From Massilia violaceinigra (GTDB taxonomy: Bacteria; Pseudomonadota; Gammaproteobacteria; Burkholderiales; Burkholderiaceae_D), in the NCBI RefSeq assembly GCF_002752675.1, contig NZ_CP024609.1, positions 1 through 64,000 on the forward strand: a stretch of DNA of 64,000 bases, given 5' to 3'. This document shows, in pieces, positions 32,079 to 47,000 of the stretch (positions are counted from its first letter, which is position 1; every line of letters begins with the position of its first letter). The position numbers and the translations under genes are program-made. The notes beneath the pieces were generated by a model. That model did not search any database and had not been told where the DNA came from. It worked only from the letters and a program-made list of their open reading frames with translations.

Positions 32079-35000
32079 ATGACTGGTTTGACCGAAGCAC
32101 GCAAGAAACTCCCTGCACTGGGCACCCTCGACGACGCGGCGTTCGTGGATGCCGTCCACACGATGTACTACCCGGGAATGGACAAGGCGGAACTGTCCGC
32201 CAAGCTGGGCTATCAGCCGCCGGCAGCGCCGTCGGAATCGGCCGGGCTGGTGCGCACCGCCGGCGACGTGGGAATCAAACTCGGACAGGGCGTGGTCGAC
32301 CTGGGCTCGGCGGTTGTCGGGCTCGGCAGCTTGGCAACGGGCGGCATGGTCGGCAAGGGCATGCGTGCGGCGGGCTACGACCCGAAACGAACCAATGAAT
32401 TCCTGGGCGAGTTCCTGAGCGACAGTCAAAAAGCATCCGACGAGAAGGTCGCCCAAGCCGATGGTTTTGTGGGGACCATCGCCGAGTCGGTCAAAAACCC
32501 GCGCGCGATTCTTGGCTCGATCGCCCAGTCAGCACCTGGCATGCTGGGCGGCATGGGCGTCACTGGCGCGCTGGCGCGCAAGGTGGCGACGCGCGCGGCG
32601 CTCGCCACTGGCGAAGGCGCGGCCGCGAGCGCAGCCAGCCTGGCGGCCGGCAAATCCGCGGCCGAAGCGACGGCGGCCGCCATGGCGACCGGCGCCGGCA
32701 GGAAGGCGGCCGCCGAAGCGGTCAACGCCGCCGGGACCAAGCTGATCGGCGCTGGCGCCCTGACGGAAGGTGCGCAGACCGCCGGCAATATCGCCGACCG
32801 GGCGCAGGCCGAGGGGCGGGAATACAGCGACTACGCTTTGCCAGCAGTTGGCGCCGGCCTGGGGACCGCCCTGATCGGACTCGGCGCAGGCAAAGTCATG
32901 GGCGACGCGGCCACGCAGATCGCCACCCGTTCGGCCGGTGCCGAGGTGCGCAGCACGCTTGCTGGCCGGGTAGGCAAAGGCGTGCTGAGCGAGGGCGTGC
33001 TGGAGGAAATGCCGCAATCGGCGCAAGAGCAGGTATTTACCAATATCGCCATGGGCGAAGAAGACTTGGCCAAGGGCGTCAGCAACGCAGCCGGTACCGG
33101 CCTTGTCACTGGTATGGCCATGGGCGGCGGCATGGCCGCGCTGCAAGGGGGACAGGCGGCCGCGCCAACGCCTGCACCAGTCGCGGGACCCGCTCCCGCT
33201 CCGACGCGGTTACCAGATACCGGGCCGCTGTCGCGCGCGGCGAATGCCGGCCAGGCAGCGCTGGCACAACAACAAGCCGCTACGGCCGCCGCCACGCCAC
33301 CAGCTGCGGCAGCTCATGCGTCATCGCTGGGCCAGATCGACGGCCGCCTGGCGGAACTGATTGCTATCGGGCACGGCTCGGTGGCGCAGCGCGTCAGGGG
33401 AGCAGACGGCCAGGTGAGCGCAGCACCCGCGGTGCCGGGACGCCGCCTCACCCCCGACGAGATCGCGGAATTCAATTCGCTGAAGCAGGCGCGGAAGGCA
33501 CGCACCGAGATTCCGGCGGATCAACAGGCGGAGTTTGCCGCCCTGCTGGCTGAGGAAGAAGCCGCAATCAACGCCAAGTTCGAGCCGGCCAAAGCGGCCG
33601 CCGCCGAGGCGCGCTCGCTGGCCGATGAAAGGCAGATCGCCGAGATGCTGGAAGAGGAAGCGCGCGCGCAGCGCTCGGCGGCCGCCGAGCGCGAAGCCCA
33701 GGAAGCACTGACCACCAACGCCATCATCGAGCACGAGCGCGCCGAACGCGCCGCTGCCAATCGCGCCGCGCTACGCGCCGAGGTGCTGGCCAACGCCGCC
33801 ATCCCGGCCGAGCACAAGAAACCTGCCTTCCTGGCCGCGCTCAAGCGCGACGGCTACGTGAACCCGGCCCTGACCGCCGACGATCACGCGGACATCGACG
33901 ATGCGACCGCCCCGGTCCCCAGTCTGCCAAACGAGCTGGTCGACGCCGTTCCGGAGCGTTTAGCACCGGCGCCGGCACCGGCCGCGACGAATACGCGTGC
34001 CGTCGACGATGCGATCGCGGCCGGCATGCGCCTGAAAACGGCCAACGGCGCGATGCTACACAAGCCTGGCTCAAGCAAGGTTTTCAAGCTGAGCACCGCA
34101 CAAAAAGCCTACTATCAGAAAGTGATGGCCCGCCTGGCCCGTGACGCGGCGCCCATCGCGGAGACGCCTGCTGTGCCGCAGGCTGCGGCTGAGATCGCGC
34201 CGGTGCTAACCACCGACCAAGCGCCTACCGTCGCCAAAACCACCCTGGACATCGCCGCCCATGAATCGGCCACGTCGCCGCTTAACGAGCTGGCCCAGCC
34301 GACCGCGGCGCAAAAAGAAGCGGGCAACTACAAGCTTGGCCGCGTCAAACTGCACGGCCTGGACCTCTCGATCGAGAACCCGGCCGGCTCGACCCGCTCG
34401 GGCGTGGACGGCCAGGGCAACGCTTGGGAAGCCAAAATGGCGCACCACTACGGCTACATTCGCGGCACCATGGGCGCCGACAAGGATCACGTCGACGCGT
34501 TCATCGGCCCGAACCCCGACAGCGACAAGGTGTTCGTCGTGGACCAAATCCACCCGAAATCGGGCAAGTTCGATGAACACAAGGTCATGTTCGGGTTCGA
34601 CTCCCTGGATGACGCGCGCGACGGCTACGAAGCCAACTACGCCGCCGGCTGGAAAGGCGGCCGCCACATCACCGAAACGGACACGTCCGTCTTCAAGACC
34701 TGGCTCGCATCCGGAAAAACCCGGCGCCCGTTCGCGGAAAGCGCCCGGCGCCGGGGTATTCGTGCCGTGGAAGACATGCAGGCGGAAGCAACGCTGCTGG
34801 GCGCCACGCCCGAGCAGGTCGACGGGATCGCCTCCGTTGAAGAACTCTGGCGCAAGCAGTTTCCGAATACCTACGGCAATACGCCCGAGGAACGCAAGGG
34901 CGCGCCGCTCCTGGGCAAGCAGGAATTGAACCGGATGACGACTCGGGAGATGACCGACGAGCAGCTGCTGCAGGCGAAAATTGTGTTCGCCGGCCAGGCG

Positions 35001-38000
35001 CGTGCGCCGAAGATCGACAAGGAGATCGCCGCGCGTCGCTTGAATGTACCCGCGCCGCAGGCGGCACCTGAGCCAGCCGCCCAGGATGCGGTTCCCGCCG
35101 ATCCCCCCGCAGCCGGACCGATCGCCAACGCCACGGCCCCCGAGCACGTGCAGATCGGCGTGGACGACCGCGAACTGGGGCAGATCGTGGAGGAATTCAA
35201 CGGTGCGCAAGCCGAAATGATGGAAGGGGACCACCCCGTTACCAACATTTTCCAGCCGCCGGCCAAGGGCGAGGTGGTGCGCCTGAACGACAAGGCGAAG
35301 GTGTATCACAAGGAGCACGGCTGGATGACGCCGGCCGAAGCGCGAGTCACGATCGAGGCGTGGAAGGCGCGCGTGCAGGACCAGGGCGATAACGACGATA
35401 TCCGGAGCGTCAACAGCAAGCGCGTCGTGCTGTCGCTGTTCGACCTGTCCGGCGAATGGTCCCGACCTTGGGAAGAGGCGGGCTATCAGGTGTACCGTTT
35501 CGACATTCAGGCCGATCCGGATGTCGGCGACGTCAATAAATTCTCTTCCGACTTCTTCGGCGACTGGTTCGGCGACTTCGACGGGCTCGACATCTATGCG
35601 ATCCTGGCGGCGACGCCGTGCACGGACTTCGCGGTGTCCGGTGCGCGTCACTTTGCCGCAAAGGACGAGGATGGCCGCACAGTAGCCAGCGTCAAGCTGG
35701 TGCACCAGACCCTGCGTACCATCGAGTACTTCAAGCCGGCCGTGTGGGCTCTGGAGAACCCTGTCGGCCGTATCGAACGTCTCGGCGGCCTGCCGGCATG
35801 GCGTCTGTCGTTCGACCCAAACCACCTGGGCGACCCATACACCAAGAAAACGCTCATTTGGGGCCGCTTTAACGGCGATCTGCCCGTCGCCCCGGTCAAG
35901 CCGACCGAGGGCAGCAAGATGCACAAGCTGTACGGCGGCAAGAGCATGGCAACGAAGAACGCGCGCAGTGTGACGCCCGAAGGGTTCTCGTACGGCTTCT
36001 TCATGGCGAACAACGCGCATGACAATCCCGTCATGGCCATCGCTAACAAATACGACCGCCTGGACCGCGACCTCATCGCGCGCGCAGTGGACGCCGGCGT
36101 GACCGAAGGCCAGATCAATAACGCGGTCGAGGACTCCTACTACATGGATATGGACGACGAAGCGGCCAACGCAGCGATCGCCAACCTGATTGAAGAAAAC
36201 AGCGCGCCCGATCCGGAGCCAACGCCGCTGCCCAAGAAGGGCAAAAAAGCGCCGAAGCCGACAGCACCGGCGGAATCGCAAGTTACGCCAGCCCGGCCGG
36301 CCGACATCAAGAGCTACACCGAGAAGGAGGCGCAGGCCGAATGGGAAGCGTCGCGTGAATACAAGCGCGGCGCGATCATGAGCCGCGTTGACCGCCGCGA
36401 CCTGGCGCAGAAGGCGTGGGCGGACCTGACGGCCGACGAGCGCAAGATGGTGCGAGAAGCGCTGGACGGCGATTTCGATGCGCCGATGTGGTACATCAAC
36501 AGCCAGGGCCAGAAGATCGACAAGTTCCCCACGCTGGCGGCGCCGGTAAAGTCGGAAGCCCAGCTGGCTGAAGAACGCGGCTCGCAGCGCTGGGCGGACC
36601 TTTCCTTCAAGGGCCGCTACAACCTTCTGCTGAATAACGGCATTGGCGGGGTCAATGCGGAGCAGGGCCAGTACAGCACCTGGACCGAACTCGCCGGCGC
36701 CTTGCGCACCCGGATCCTCGCGGGATTCGAGGCGGCCGCCGCCCCAAAGGCAGATGTGCAAGCGCCGGCGGCCGTCGATCCGTCCCCCAAGATCGACGCA
36801 GCCAAGGACACCGTCAAAGCGGCGCCAAAAGCGAAGCGCTCCACCGATATTATTCTACGCAACGACTGGGGCGTAAGCGACATCAACGGCTGGACCGAGA
36901 TCGAGGGCGGCACCAACGAGCCTACCGACTACGGCCTTGTGGGTGGAATGAAAGACGCGTTCCTGGCAGATGCCCAAAACTTCCTGCGCAAGGTATCGAG
37001 CGCGCTACAGGCGCAGGGATTCGTTCCGTACAAGGACGACAAGGGCAGGCTGGTCAAGGCCGTCCAGGTGAATAAATCCGGTGTGGCCGACGCCGGCGAG
37101 GTCTCTATGACCATCTTCCATCCGGAAAAAGGACACGGCGTCTACCTGAAAATCAATGCGAGCATGCTGCGCGGCATCGTGCCGACCACCAAGTCGGGCG
37201 TTTCCATCATGATGCGCATCGGCACCCAAACCAACCAGCTGGGCACCAGAGATCGCAACCGCTTTATGCCGGTCGATCTGTCCGCCGTTGAGCTGGCCGA
37301 GCTGGCCGCTCAGGCAGTCCACGCCGCAGCGATACCGCGTGCCGAAGTTGCCAAATCAGACGCAAACACCGATACTGATCCCACTCCCGCGCCTGCGGAA
37401 ACGAAAGAGCAAACCAATGATTCCACCACTGCAACAAGTGCGCCTGCGATCGATTCGCCGGTGGCTGACGGACAACGACCAGCAGGCGACGCTGTCACCC
37501 GAGGTGCTCGACCGCCGCGCATCCGAGCTGGACGAAGCGATGCTGGAAGCGTTCGAGAGCCGCGAGGACGAGATCAAGTCACAGATGATGCAAGCGCAGA
37601 CGTGGGGCACGGACGAGGGGCTGACCCAGTTCCCGACCGCGCGCCTGACGCTGTGGAGCGAGGTGACAAGCGAGTTCCTGCCGACTTCCGTCCCGGCATA
37701 GGCGGCCTGACCCGCGAAGGGTCATGGCTTGACACCGCAGGGCGCAACGTCGACCTGATTGAACTGGCCCTCAAGATCGAGGGTGAAAACCGCCCGGCAA
37801 CCCCCAGCGAGCAGGAGCAGCTGGCGAAATACGTCGGCTTTGGCGCCTCCGCGATACGCAACAAGCTGTTCCCGATCCCACCCGCTCACGCCAAGCTGCA
37901 AGAACCCGCTCGCCTCATCTGGCCGGGCCTGATCGCCGAGGCCAGCTGGCGCGCCCTGGCGGAACGCATGGAGGCGCTGCCGGCCGCCTGGCAGCGCTCG

Positions 38001-41000
38001 GTCCTGCAATCGTCCCAGTATGCCCATTACACCAGCGAAGGCATCATTCGTTCAACGTGGAGCGCAATGCAGCGTCTCGGCTTCACGGGCGGCAAGGTAT
38101 TCGAGCCGGGCATGGGAATCGGTTCGTTTTCGATGCTGATGCCCGACAGCGTGCGTCAGACGTCGCGCTATACCGGTATCGAATTCGACGGCCCGACCGC
38201 GCTCATCGCGCGTTTGCTGTCGCCCGAGCAGAACATGCTGCACGATGACTTCATCAAGCGGAAATTCCCGCGCGACTACTTCGACGTCGCCATCGGCAAC
38301 CCGCCCTTCTCGCAAACGCAGATTTTTGCCGATCCGGACTACGAAAAGCACGGCTTCATGCTGCACGACTTCTTCTTCGCCAAGTCGATCGACCGCGTGC
38401 GGCCGGGCGGTCTGCTCGCATTCGTCACCAGCAAGGGCACCATGGACAAGCAGACCGACAAGGCCCGCAAGTACCTGGCCGCGCGCGCCGACCTGCTTGG
38501 CGCAATCCGTCTGCCGTCGACCGCCTTCGAGGACAACGCCGGCACGTCGGTCGTAACCGATGTCATCTTCCTGCGCAAGCGCCTGGAGGGCGAGGCGCCA
38601 GCGGGCCAGCCGTGGGCCAATGTCGCTACCGTCGACACCAAGGACGGCCCGACGGTCATCAATGAATACTTTGCCAGGCATCCGGAGATGGTGCTGGGGC
38701 AGAACCGCCTGTCCGGCAATGTTGACGACATGGGCCGCCGGATCCACAGCAATGGCCGCGGCGAGGCCAGGTACACCGTTGTGTCCTATGACGACACGCC
38801 GGCGGAGCTGGATGCCAAATTCGCGGCCGCGGTCGAGCGCCTGCCGGCAAACGCCTATTCGGTCTTAACGCAGTCGACCGAGAGCGTGCGCCGCGAGACG
38901 GCCAAGGTCGATTTTGACCCGAGCGTCAAGCGTGAAGGCGTCGTCTATCTGGCCGAGGATGGCACGATCATGCGCGTGGAAAACGGTGTTGGCCACCCGC
39001 TCGCATCCGGCATGAAGATGACCGAGAGCGACAAGGCATGGTTCGCAGGCTATGTCGGCATCCGCGACCTCGTGAACGAGGCGCGCCTGGCGCAGTCCAC
39101 CGGCGGCAAGTGGGAAGCGGCCCTGAAGAAGCTGAACAAAGCCTACGATGCCTTCCGCGCCGAGCATGGCCCGATCAATGATTTCCGGGTCCAGGTGCGC
39201 AAGTCCACCGACGAGGAAGGCAATGTGGTGGAAACCGAGTCGCGCGTGTTTAAAAACCGCCGGCGCTTCCGCGAGGACTACGACTCGGCCATCCTGACCC
39301 AGCTCGAAACCATCAATGAAGCCGGCGACATCGTCAAATCGGCGTTTCTGCTCGGCCGCACGATCGGCAAGCCGCTCAGCCGTGACATCAAGACTATTGG
39401 CGACGCCCTGGCAGTGTCGCTGGACGAAACCGGCCACCTGAATCTGGATGACGTGGGCCGCCGGCTCGGCCTGTCGCGCGACGAAGCGATCGAGGCGCTT
39501 GGCAATCAGGTGTATCGGGCGCCCGCCGGCGACTGGCAGCTGGCCGACGAGTACCTGTCGGGCGACGTGGTCAGCAAGCTGGAGGAAGCCGAGCATGCCG
39601 CGCGCCTGGACGCGAGCCTGGCCCGTAACATCGAAGCCCTGACGGCGGCGCAACCGGAAAAACTGGGTCCGTCGCAAATCAGCGCCAAACTCGGTGCTTC
39701 CTGGATTCCGGCGGAGCACGTCAACGCCTTTGCGGCCGAGATCGGCGCCGGCGCCGTTTCTTTTGACCCGAAAACCGAGACGTGGCAGGTTGACGGCGGC
39801 AATCTGCGCAGCGAGCGCCGCGCCGGCGCCGAATACGGCACCGGCGCCCGATCGCCGTCCGAGCTGCTGGAATCGGCCCTGAACAGCCGTTCACTCAAAG
39901 TCACCTTCAAGGTCGACGGCAAGACCGTGACCGATGCCGAGGCGACCACGGCCGCCAACGAAATGCGCAAGAAAATCAAGGACAAGTTCAAGGGCTGGAT
40001 CTGGACCGACTCCGAGCGCGCAAGCGAGCTGGTCGAGTCGTACAACAAGCGCTACAACAACATCGCGCCGCGGCGCTTCGACGGCGCCTACCTGACGTTG
40101 CCGGGCGTGTCGATGCGCTATACCCTGCACCCGCACCAGAAGAACGGTATCGCGCGCATCATCCACACGGGCGACACCTACCTGGCGCACGCCGTCGGAT
40201 CGGGCAAGACCATCGAAATGATTGCCGCGGGCATGGAGCAAAAGCGCCTGGGCCTGATCAGCAAGCCTATGTACGTGGTTCCGAACCACATGCTCGAGCA
40301 ATTTTCCAACGAGTTCATGGAGCTGTACCCTCTGGCGAACATCATGGTGGCCGACGACGAGAATTTTTCCGCCGAGCGCCGCAAAGCCTTCATCGCCAGT
40401 GCAACCCTGAACAACCCGGACGCGGTCATCATCACTCACGATGCCTTCCAGCGCATCGGCGTCAAGGAAGAATCGGTGGCGCCGATCCGCGACGAGATTT
40501 TGGCCGACCTGGAAATCGAACTGTCGGAAACGGCCAAAGACAACGGCGCCCGCGTGCGCCGCAGCCAGCTGGAACAGCAGATCGAGGCGGTCACCCAGCG
40601 CTTCGACCGGATCGTCGCTGCAGGCGGCAAGGACTCGACGCTCAAATTCGAGGATATCGGGGTCGATTTCATCTTCGCCGACGAAGCGCACGTATTCCGC
40701 AAGCTCGACTTCCACACCGCCCAGCAGATCAAGGGAATCGACCCGAACGGATCGAAACGCGCGCTGGACATGTACGTCAAGAAACGGTGGCTGCAGCAGC
40801 AGCGCCCTGGCCGCGCCATGGTCTTCGCATCGGGCACCCCGGTGACGAACACCATGGGCGAGCTGTACACGATCATGCGCTTCTTCGCGCCGGAAGAAAT
40901 GGACCGCGCAGGCATCGCCACGTTCGACGCCTGGGCGCGCCAATTCGGCGAAGTCACGCCGGCGCTCGAACCAAACGCCGCGGGTAAATACGAGTTGATC

Positions 41001-44000
41001 GAGCGCTTTGCCAAGTTCGACAACGTGCCCGAGTTGATGAGCCGCGTTCGCCAGTTCATGGACGTGCTCACGTCAGAACACCTGGGTGCCTTGGTCAAGC
41101 GCCCGGACTTGATCGGCGGCAAGCCAAACCTGAACATCGTGACGTCGGGGGCGGACCTTGAGCATTACATGAAAAACGTGCTCGGCCCCCGCATCGAGAC
41201 ATCGAAGCGCTGGAAGCCCACGAAAGAGGAGCCGAACAACCCGGACCCAGTCGTGTCGATCATCACCGACGGCCGCTTCGCCGCCATCGACCCGCGCTTT
41301 TTCGGCGGCAACGTCGGCGAAGAGGGCAGCATCATCACCCTCATGGGCGACAAGGTGGCCGCGGCCTATCATGCCGGCAAGGACAATGTCTATCAGGACA
41401 AGAACGGCAAGGATGAGCCGATCAAGGGCAGCACGCAGATCGTGTTCTACAACATGGGCTTCGGCGAGCAGTCGCAAAGAAACCGCGGTTTCGACGCGCG
41501 CGGCGCCTTCACCAAGCGCCTGACCGACGGGGGAATCCCGCGCAAGCAGATCGCGTGGTTCGACGACGCCAACACCGACGCCAAGAAGGAAGCGGTCTTC
41601 AAGGACATGCGCAGCGGCAAGTTGCGCGTGCTGATCGGTTCGGCAAAGAAAATGGGCACCGGCGTGAATGTGCAAAAACGCCTGGCGGTTCTGCACTATC
41701 AGGACCCGCCATGGTTTCCGGCCGACGTCGAGCAGCCGCACGGCCGCATTATCCGCCAGGGCAACCAGAATGCGGAAGTGACGATCGAGTGGTACACCAC
41801 CAAGGGTACCTACCAGTCCACCATGTGGCAGATGGTGGGGCGCAAGCAGCGCTTCATCGACCAGGCGTTTTCCGGCGATAAAACGCTGCGCAGCATGGAC
41901 GATATGGGAGAGGCATCGCTGTTCGAGCAGGCTGCGGCCGTGGCGTCTGGCGATCCGCGCGCAATCCAGCTGGCTGGCTTGAAACAGGAGGTCGAGCGCT
42001 TCGAGCGCCTGCAGGCGGCGCACGCCAACGAACAGATCGGCGTGCGCTCGGCATTGCGCGGGGCGCAATGGGAGGTCGAACATGCCGGCAAAGTGATCAA
42101 CCACTATAGCGCCGCCTTCAAGATCATCGGGGAACGCATCTATACCTTCACTGCGGGCAAAGTGGGGAAGGCCGTGTTCGACAAGGTGGGCGAGTTCGGC
42201 CAGGCCGTCAAGGACGCGTTCAACCGGGTGGCGGCGGATTCGATTACCGGCCCGGCCGCGCGTGACCAGCAGATCGGCGCCCTGGGCGATGATCTGCCCA
42301 TCACCGTCGACGCCGAGTCGTTCGGCGGCAAGCTCAATGGTGAATTTACCCTGTATGTGCACGTGGGCGACCTGCCGCTGACTGTCACCACCACGAGCGC
42401 AATGGGCGAGAACGTCGATGCCGTCGGGCTTGGACGCCGAATCGTGAACCAGGTCAACAGCATCAGCCAGGACTTGGCCAAGGCCAAGGCAAAGCTGTCG
42501 TCCGGCCAAACGGACCTTGTTCGTCTGCGCAAGAAATTCGGCGCGCCATTCGAGTATCAACAGGAGATGGCAGAAAAGTACGGCGACCTCAAGCGCCTTG
42601 AGGAAGAACTGCGCCTGGAAGGAATGGCGCCGCCTGCCGTGCCGGTCGTGATCGATGCGGCCGGGATGACGGCCGCGGAAGCTGCATCGAGCCCTGGCGC
42701 GCAGGACGAGCCGCCGGCGCCGGACGGTTTGATGTTTAGCCGGGCCCGCATCGACACGGATGCGCCGCTGGTGAACATCTTTTCGCAGATCGCGACGGAC
42801 GACGCCGCTTTCCGCATGCCGGACAGCGACGCCAAAACCCTTGCCGGCATCCTGGCCGACATGGCGCCGGCGCTTTCGGTTGATGAGTTCGTTGGCGAGG
42901 GCGATCTGGAGGATGCGGCCGCGCCGGTCGACCGCGCCTGGCACATTATGTCGCCGACCGGCGAGCAGGCCAGCGTGTACCACAACAACCGCAACAAGGA
43001 AATCTGGCTCGATATCTCGAACTGGAAGGAAGGTCGCACCGGCTCGGTGGTTTATCAGGCCGTGGCCACGCTCGCCCACAATACCGGCCACGTCTTCATT
43101 GGCGACCCCGCTGGGCTGTCCGACAAGGCGCTGTACCGCCGCACGGAGCACATGATTTCCTCCGCGCTGCGCCATGGCACCACCAAGCACCTGGCGCCGC
43201 ATGCGCGCCAGGTTGAGGCGACCGGAACCGCCGGCGGCGCCGACGTGCGTCCCATCGACTGGCAAGAGGGCGACGATGCCCATAACTTGCAGGAAATGCT
43301 GGTTTCGTCCTACACTAACATCCTGCACCTTTTCCCCGAGATCGCCGATGTCACCTACAACTTCGCCCGCGCCCGCTTCGAGCGCGCACCCGTTCGGGCA
43401 TCTGCCGGGGCACTACGAGCTGACCAATCCGATCTCGGAGAATGGTCTGATGAGCAAGGGCTGGGACCAGCCGACGGTGGAAGCACTGCCGGACGCGGAA
43501 CTGACCGCGCTGATGAAGGCGCACGGGACGTCGGCCGAGTGGATGCAGTACCTTTCACGGACGCGGATTTTGTCGCTGCTGCAGAATCGGTACGAAGCGC
43601 TTTTGACGTCTTCTTCCCAACCGCAAGAGGAAAGTACACGCCGCCGATTGGGGTGTCTGATATTAAGAGAGCGGTTCTTACCCAGTCAGTTTTACAAGAG
43701 GTTGGACGAGACGGAGGGCGAGAAGTTCTGGATCACGTTTCAGAGCGGCTCCTACAACGTGTAAGCCCCCAGCTCGCGCGCCTGCTGTATAGCCGCGACG
43801 CGGAATACTTCCGCGACGATGGCGTTTCTTCCGTGCCAACACTTCCCGCCGGCGCCGATGCCGGCACGGCCGCGCCGCTCGACCTGAGCGGCGTCGATTT
43901 CCTGCGCGCCATGAAGGCGACGGAACAGCTAAACCGCGAGCTGGCCAAGGCCGACATGGCGCCCGTGCGTGCGCTGCGCACCGCTCCCAACGCGCAGTTC

Positions 44001-47000
44001 GCCCTGGCGCGCCAGGTTGGTAAGGCGCTGGGCATCGATGTCAATTTCGTGAGCAAGAACGCGGAGTTCGAGGGTGTGGCCTACAACGGCGTCGCCTATC
44101 TCACCGAAGGCATGCGCAATGCCGAACTGGCGATCGCCGGCCACGAAACGCTGCACGCGCTCGAACAGTCGAATCCGGAGCTGGGCGCCAAGCTGCGCAC
44201 GCAGATCCGCGCCTACCTGAAAGAGGGGGTCGTGGAAGACCGCCAGGCGCGCGAATTCGCGGCAAACGGGTTCCAGGATGTCACGGAGGATCAGGCCGAA
44301 GCCGAAGTCATCGCCGATATCAACGGCGGCATGTGGTTGGACCCGGTGTTCTGGTCCGACCTGGCCAAGGTCGACCGCTCGCTGTTCCGGAGCGTGGCCT
44401 ACAAGTTCATGGAAGTGGCGGCCAAGCTGATCAAGAGCCTGCGCGGCTCGCGCTTCGACGTGGCCGCGCTGGTGCGCGACGTCGACGCCGTGCGCGCCAT
44501 CATGGTCGCTACCTGGGCGGAAAACAACGCCACGCGCGACGCCGCGGCGCCGGCGCCAGTGGTCAGCCGGGCCATGCGCGAATCCTCAGTCGCACTGCCG
44601 AGCGCGAAATGGCTTTCGGACGAGGCGATAGCCAAAGAAGTTGAAAACCGCATTGGCAAATTTGAACACCAGCCCGTGATCCGTATCCGCGACAGCGCTT
44701 TCGGCGTCCTCCCGGGTGTCGCACGTGATGAGCGGGTGTCCGGTGCGGTGTACGAAGGCGTCATCTACCTGTTCCGGGACGCCCTGCCCACCCTGCGGGA
44801 GGTCCAGCGGACGCTGTTCCACGAAATGATGCACTACGGACTCCAAAGGTTTCTTCCAAGCGACGAGTATATCACCCGCATGAACATGCTTTACCAGCGC
44901 GACGGCGCTTTCCGGGCCGAGGCAGACCGCTGGGTGAAGACCGAGCAGGGCCAGCTAGCCGTGAAGGAGGGCGGGCAGAAGCACGCGACCGCGCGCGGCA
45001 TTGACGAAGCGCTTGCGGTGCTGGCCGAACCGAACGCCGGCGCTTTTACGAGGATGGACGTACGCGCCAAGGTGGAACGCGCCGTACAGCGCTGGCTGGC
45101 GAACCTGGCCGAGTGGATGGGCATGGCCGAGGCGGCCGCCTACTGGCGCGGCATGAAGAATGAAGAGGCACGCGCCCTGATCGAGCAGATTTTCCGCAGG
45201 ACCGCGACCGACTTCCCGCCGGCGGACCCATGGGCGGGCGCCGGCCGCGCGGCGCTGCGCAAGGGCAAGGCGGCATCGAGCGGCGCCGCTGCGCCTGGCA
45301 ACTCGCCGGCGTTCAAGGCATGGTTTGGCGACAGCAAAGTGGTCAACGACGACGGCACGCCGCTGGTCGTCTACCACGGCACGAGCGCGGACATTCGTGT
45401 CTTTAACACGTCGGCTGGCTGGTACGGCCGCGGAATCTATTTCGCCCACGACCCGGCATGGGCAAGCGAATTCGCCGAGGAAAGCGGGCTCGATAATGAC
45501 GGAGGCGACAATGTCGTGCCGGCGTACTTGAGCCTTCAACGCCCGTTTATCTTCCGTGACAAGGCCAATGACGAAGCGTCCAACATCGAACTGATGAGGG
45601 AACTAGGGATCAGTGAGCGAAAAATCAACAAGGCCATCGGCGCCGACGATAATGCGGCGGACGTGATCACGGCCGCGCTTGAAGGCATGGGGCACGATGG
45701 CTTGATCGTCATGTCGCGTGACGGGAACGAGTACATGGCCCTTTACCCGCAACAGATCAAGTCGGCCGTCGGCAATTCGGGCGAGTTCGACGGAGGAAAC
45801 CCGGACATCGCATTTAGCCGCGCCGGCCTGGGCGACGCGCTGGCCAGCGCCGCCAACAGCATCGCCGAGGTGCGCCTACCGGCGAACTATCGCGTCGGCG
45901 ACCTGTTCAACGGCACGGGTAAGCTGAGCTGGTGGCACAAGTCGATCGGCACGATGGACAACCTGGCAAAACGCCAGCCGGCCTTCGCCGCTGTCTATGG
46001 CGCCGTGCAGCGCTTCCTGGGCGACGTTTCGCGCTACGCCGTGGTGGCGGCCGACCTGGCGCCGACCCTGCTTCCAAAGCTGGAAAACGTGGCCGATATC
46101 GTGGGTAAAAACCGCAAAAAGGCGCTGACGGCCGCCGATACCAAGGCGATCGGCGCGCCGATCTTCGAGGGCACGCTGGCCTGGGCGCGCGATGCGCACG
46201 GGAAGCCGGTTAAGATCGATGCACTTGAGGAGCAGGCAAAGGCGATGTCGACCGCCGACAAGGCGCGCATCCTGCTGGAAAAGGGGATTATTGACGACCA
46301 GCAGAATCGCGCCTGGCAGCACAACCCGCTCGATGTTTACGATTCCATCATCGACAGCCGCTTCAAGGATAGCCAACTGCGCGCCGGCGTGGTCTGGACC
46401 GATGCCGAGCTGCAGTCGATGTTCGGCCTGTCGGCCGACCAGGTCGTGCTGTACCGCCAGTTCCGCGCGGCGCTCGACAAGAGCCTCACGAATCTGACAA
46501 TCAGCGAAATGGTCAAACTGGGCGGCAAGGACGCCAAGGGCATGCTGGAGCAGGCCGTGGCGGCGCCGGATCTGCCAGCAGCGGCCGCACTGCTGCGCGA
46601 CCATTTTATTGCCCTGGCCAAGCTGGACCCGGAAAAGATGGACATGCACCTCGACACGGCCAGGCAGATCATGAACGTGTCGGACAAGGGCCGCGACCTG
46701 ATGGACCGCGGCTACGCGCCGCTGTCGCGCTTCGGCAAGCACACCGTGTACGTGCAGGAGGGCGAGGATCAGGTGTACTTCGGCATGTTCGAGACGCAGT
46801 ACGAGGCGTCGAAGATGGCGCGCGACATGCGCGCCGAGCATCCGGCCGCGCAGGTGTCGCAAGGCACTGTCTCGGCCGACGCCTATAAGCTGTTCGCCGG
46901 CGTCTCTCCGGAGACGATCGAGCTGTTCGGCTCGATGGTAAGGCTCGACAGCCAGGCGAGCGCCGCCAGCACGGAGGTGTATCAGACCTACCTGAAACTG

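Noticed and set aside
34206..36761. 851-codon minus-strand frame opposite the polyvalent gene
   Set aside because: It mirrors third-position GC bias of the coding strand and has no ribosome site or recognisable motif.
41073..43328. 751-codon minus-strand frame opposite the helicase region
   Set aside because: Same shadow composition; the plus strand carries clear helicase motifs here.
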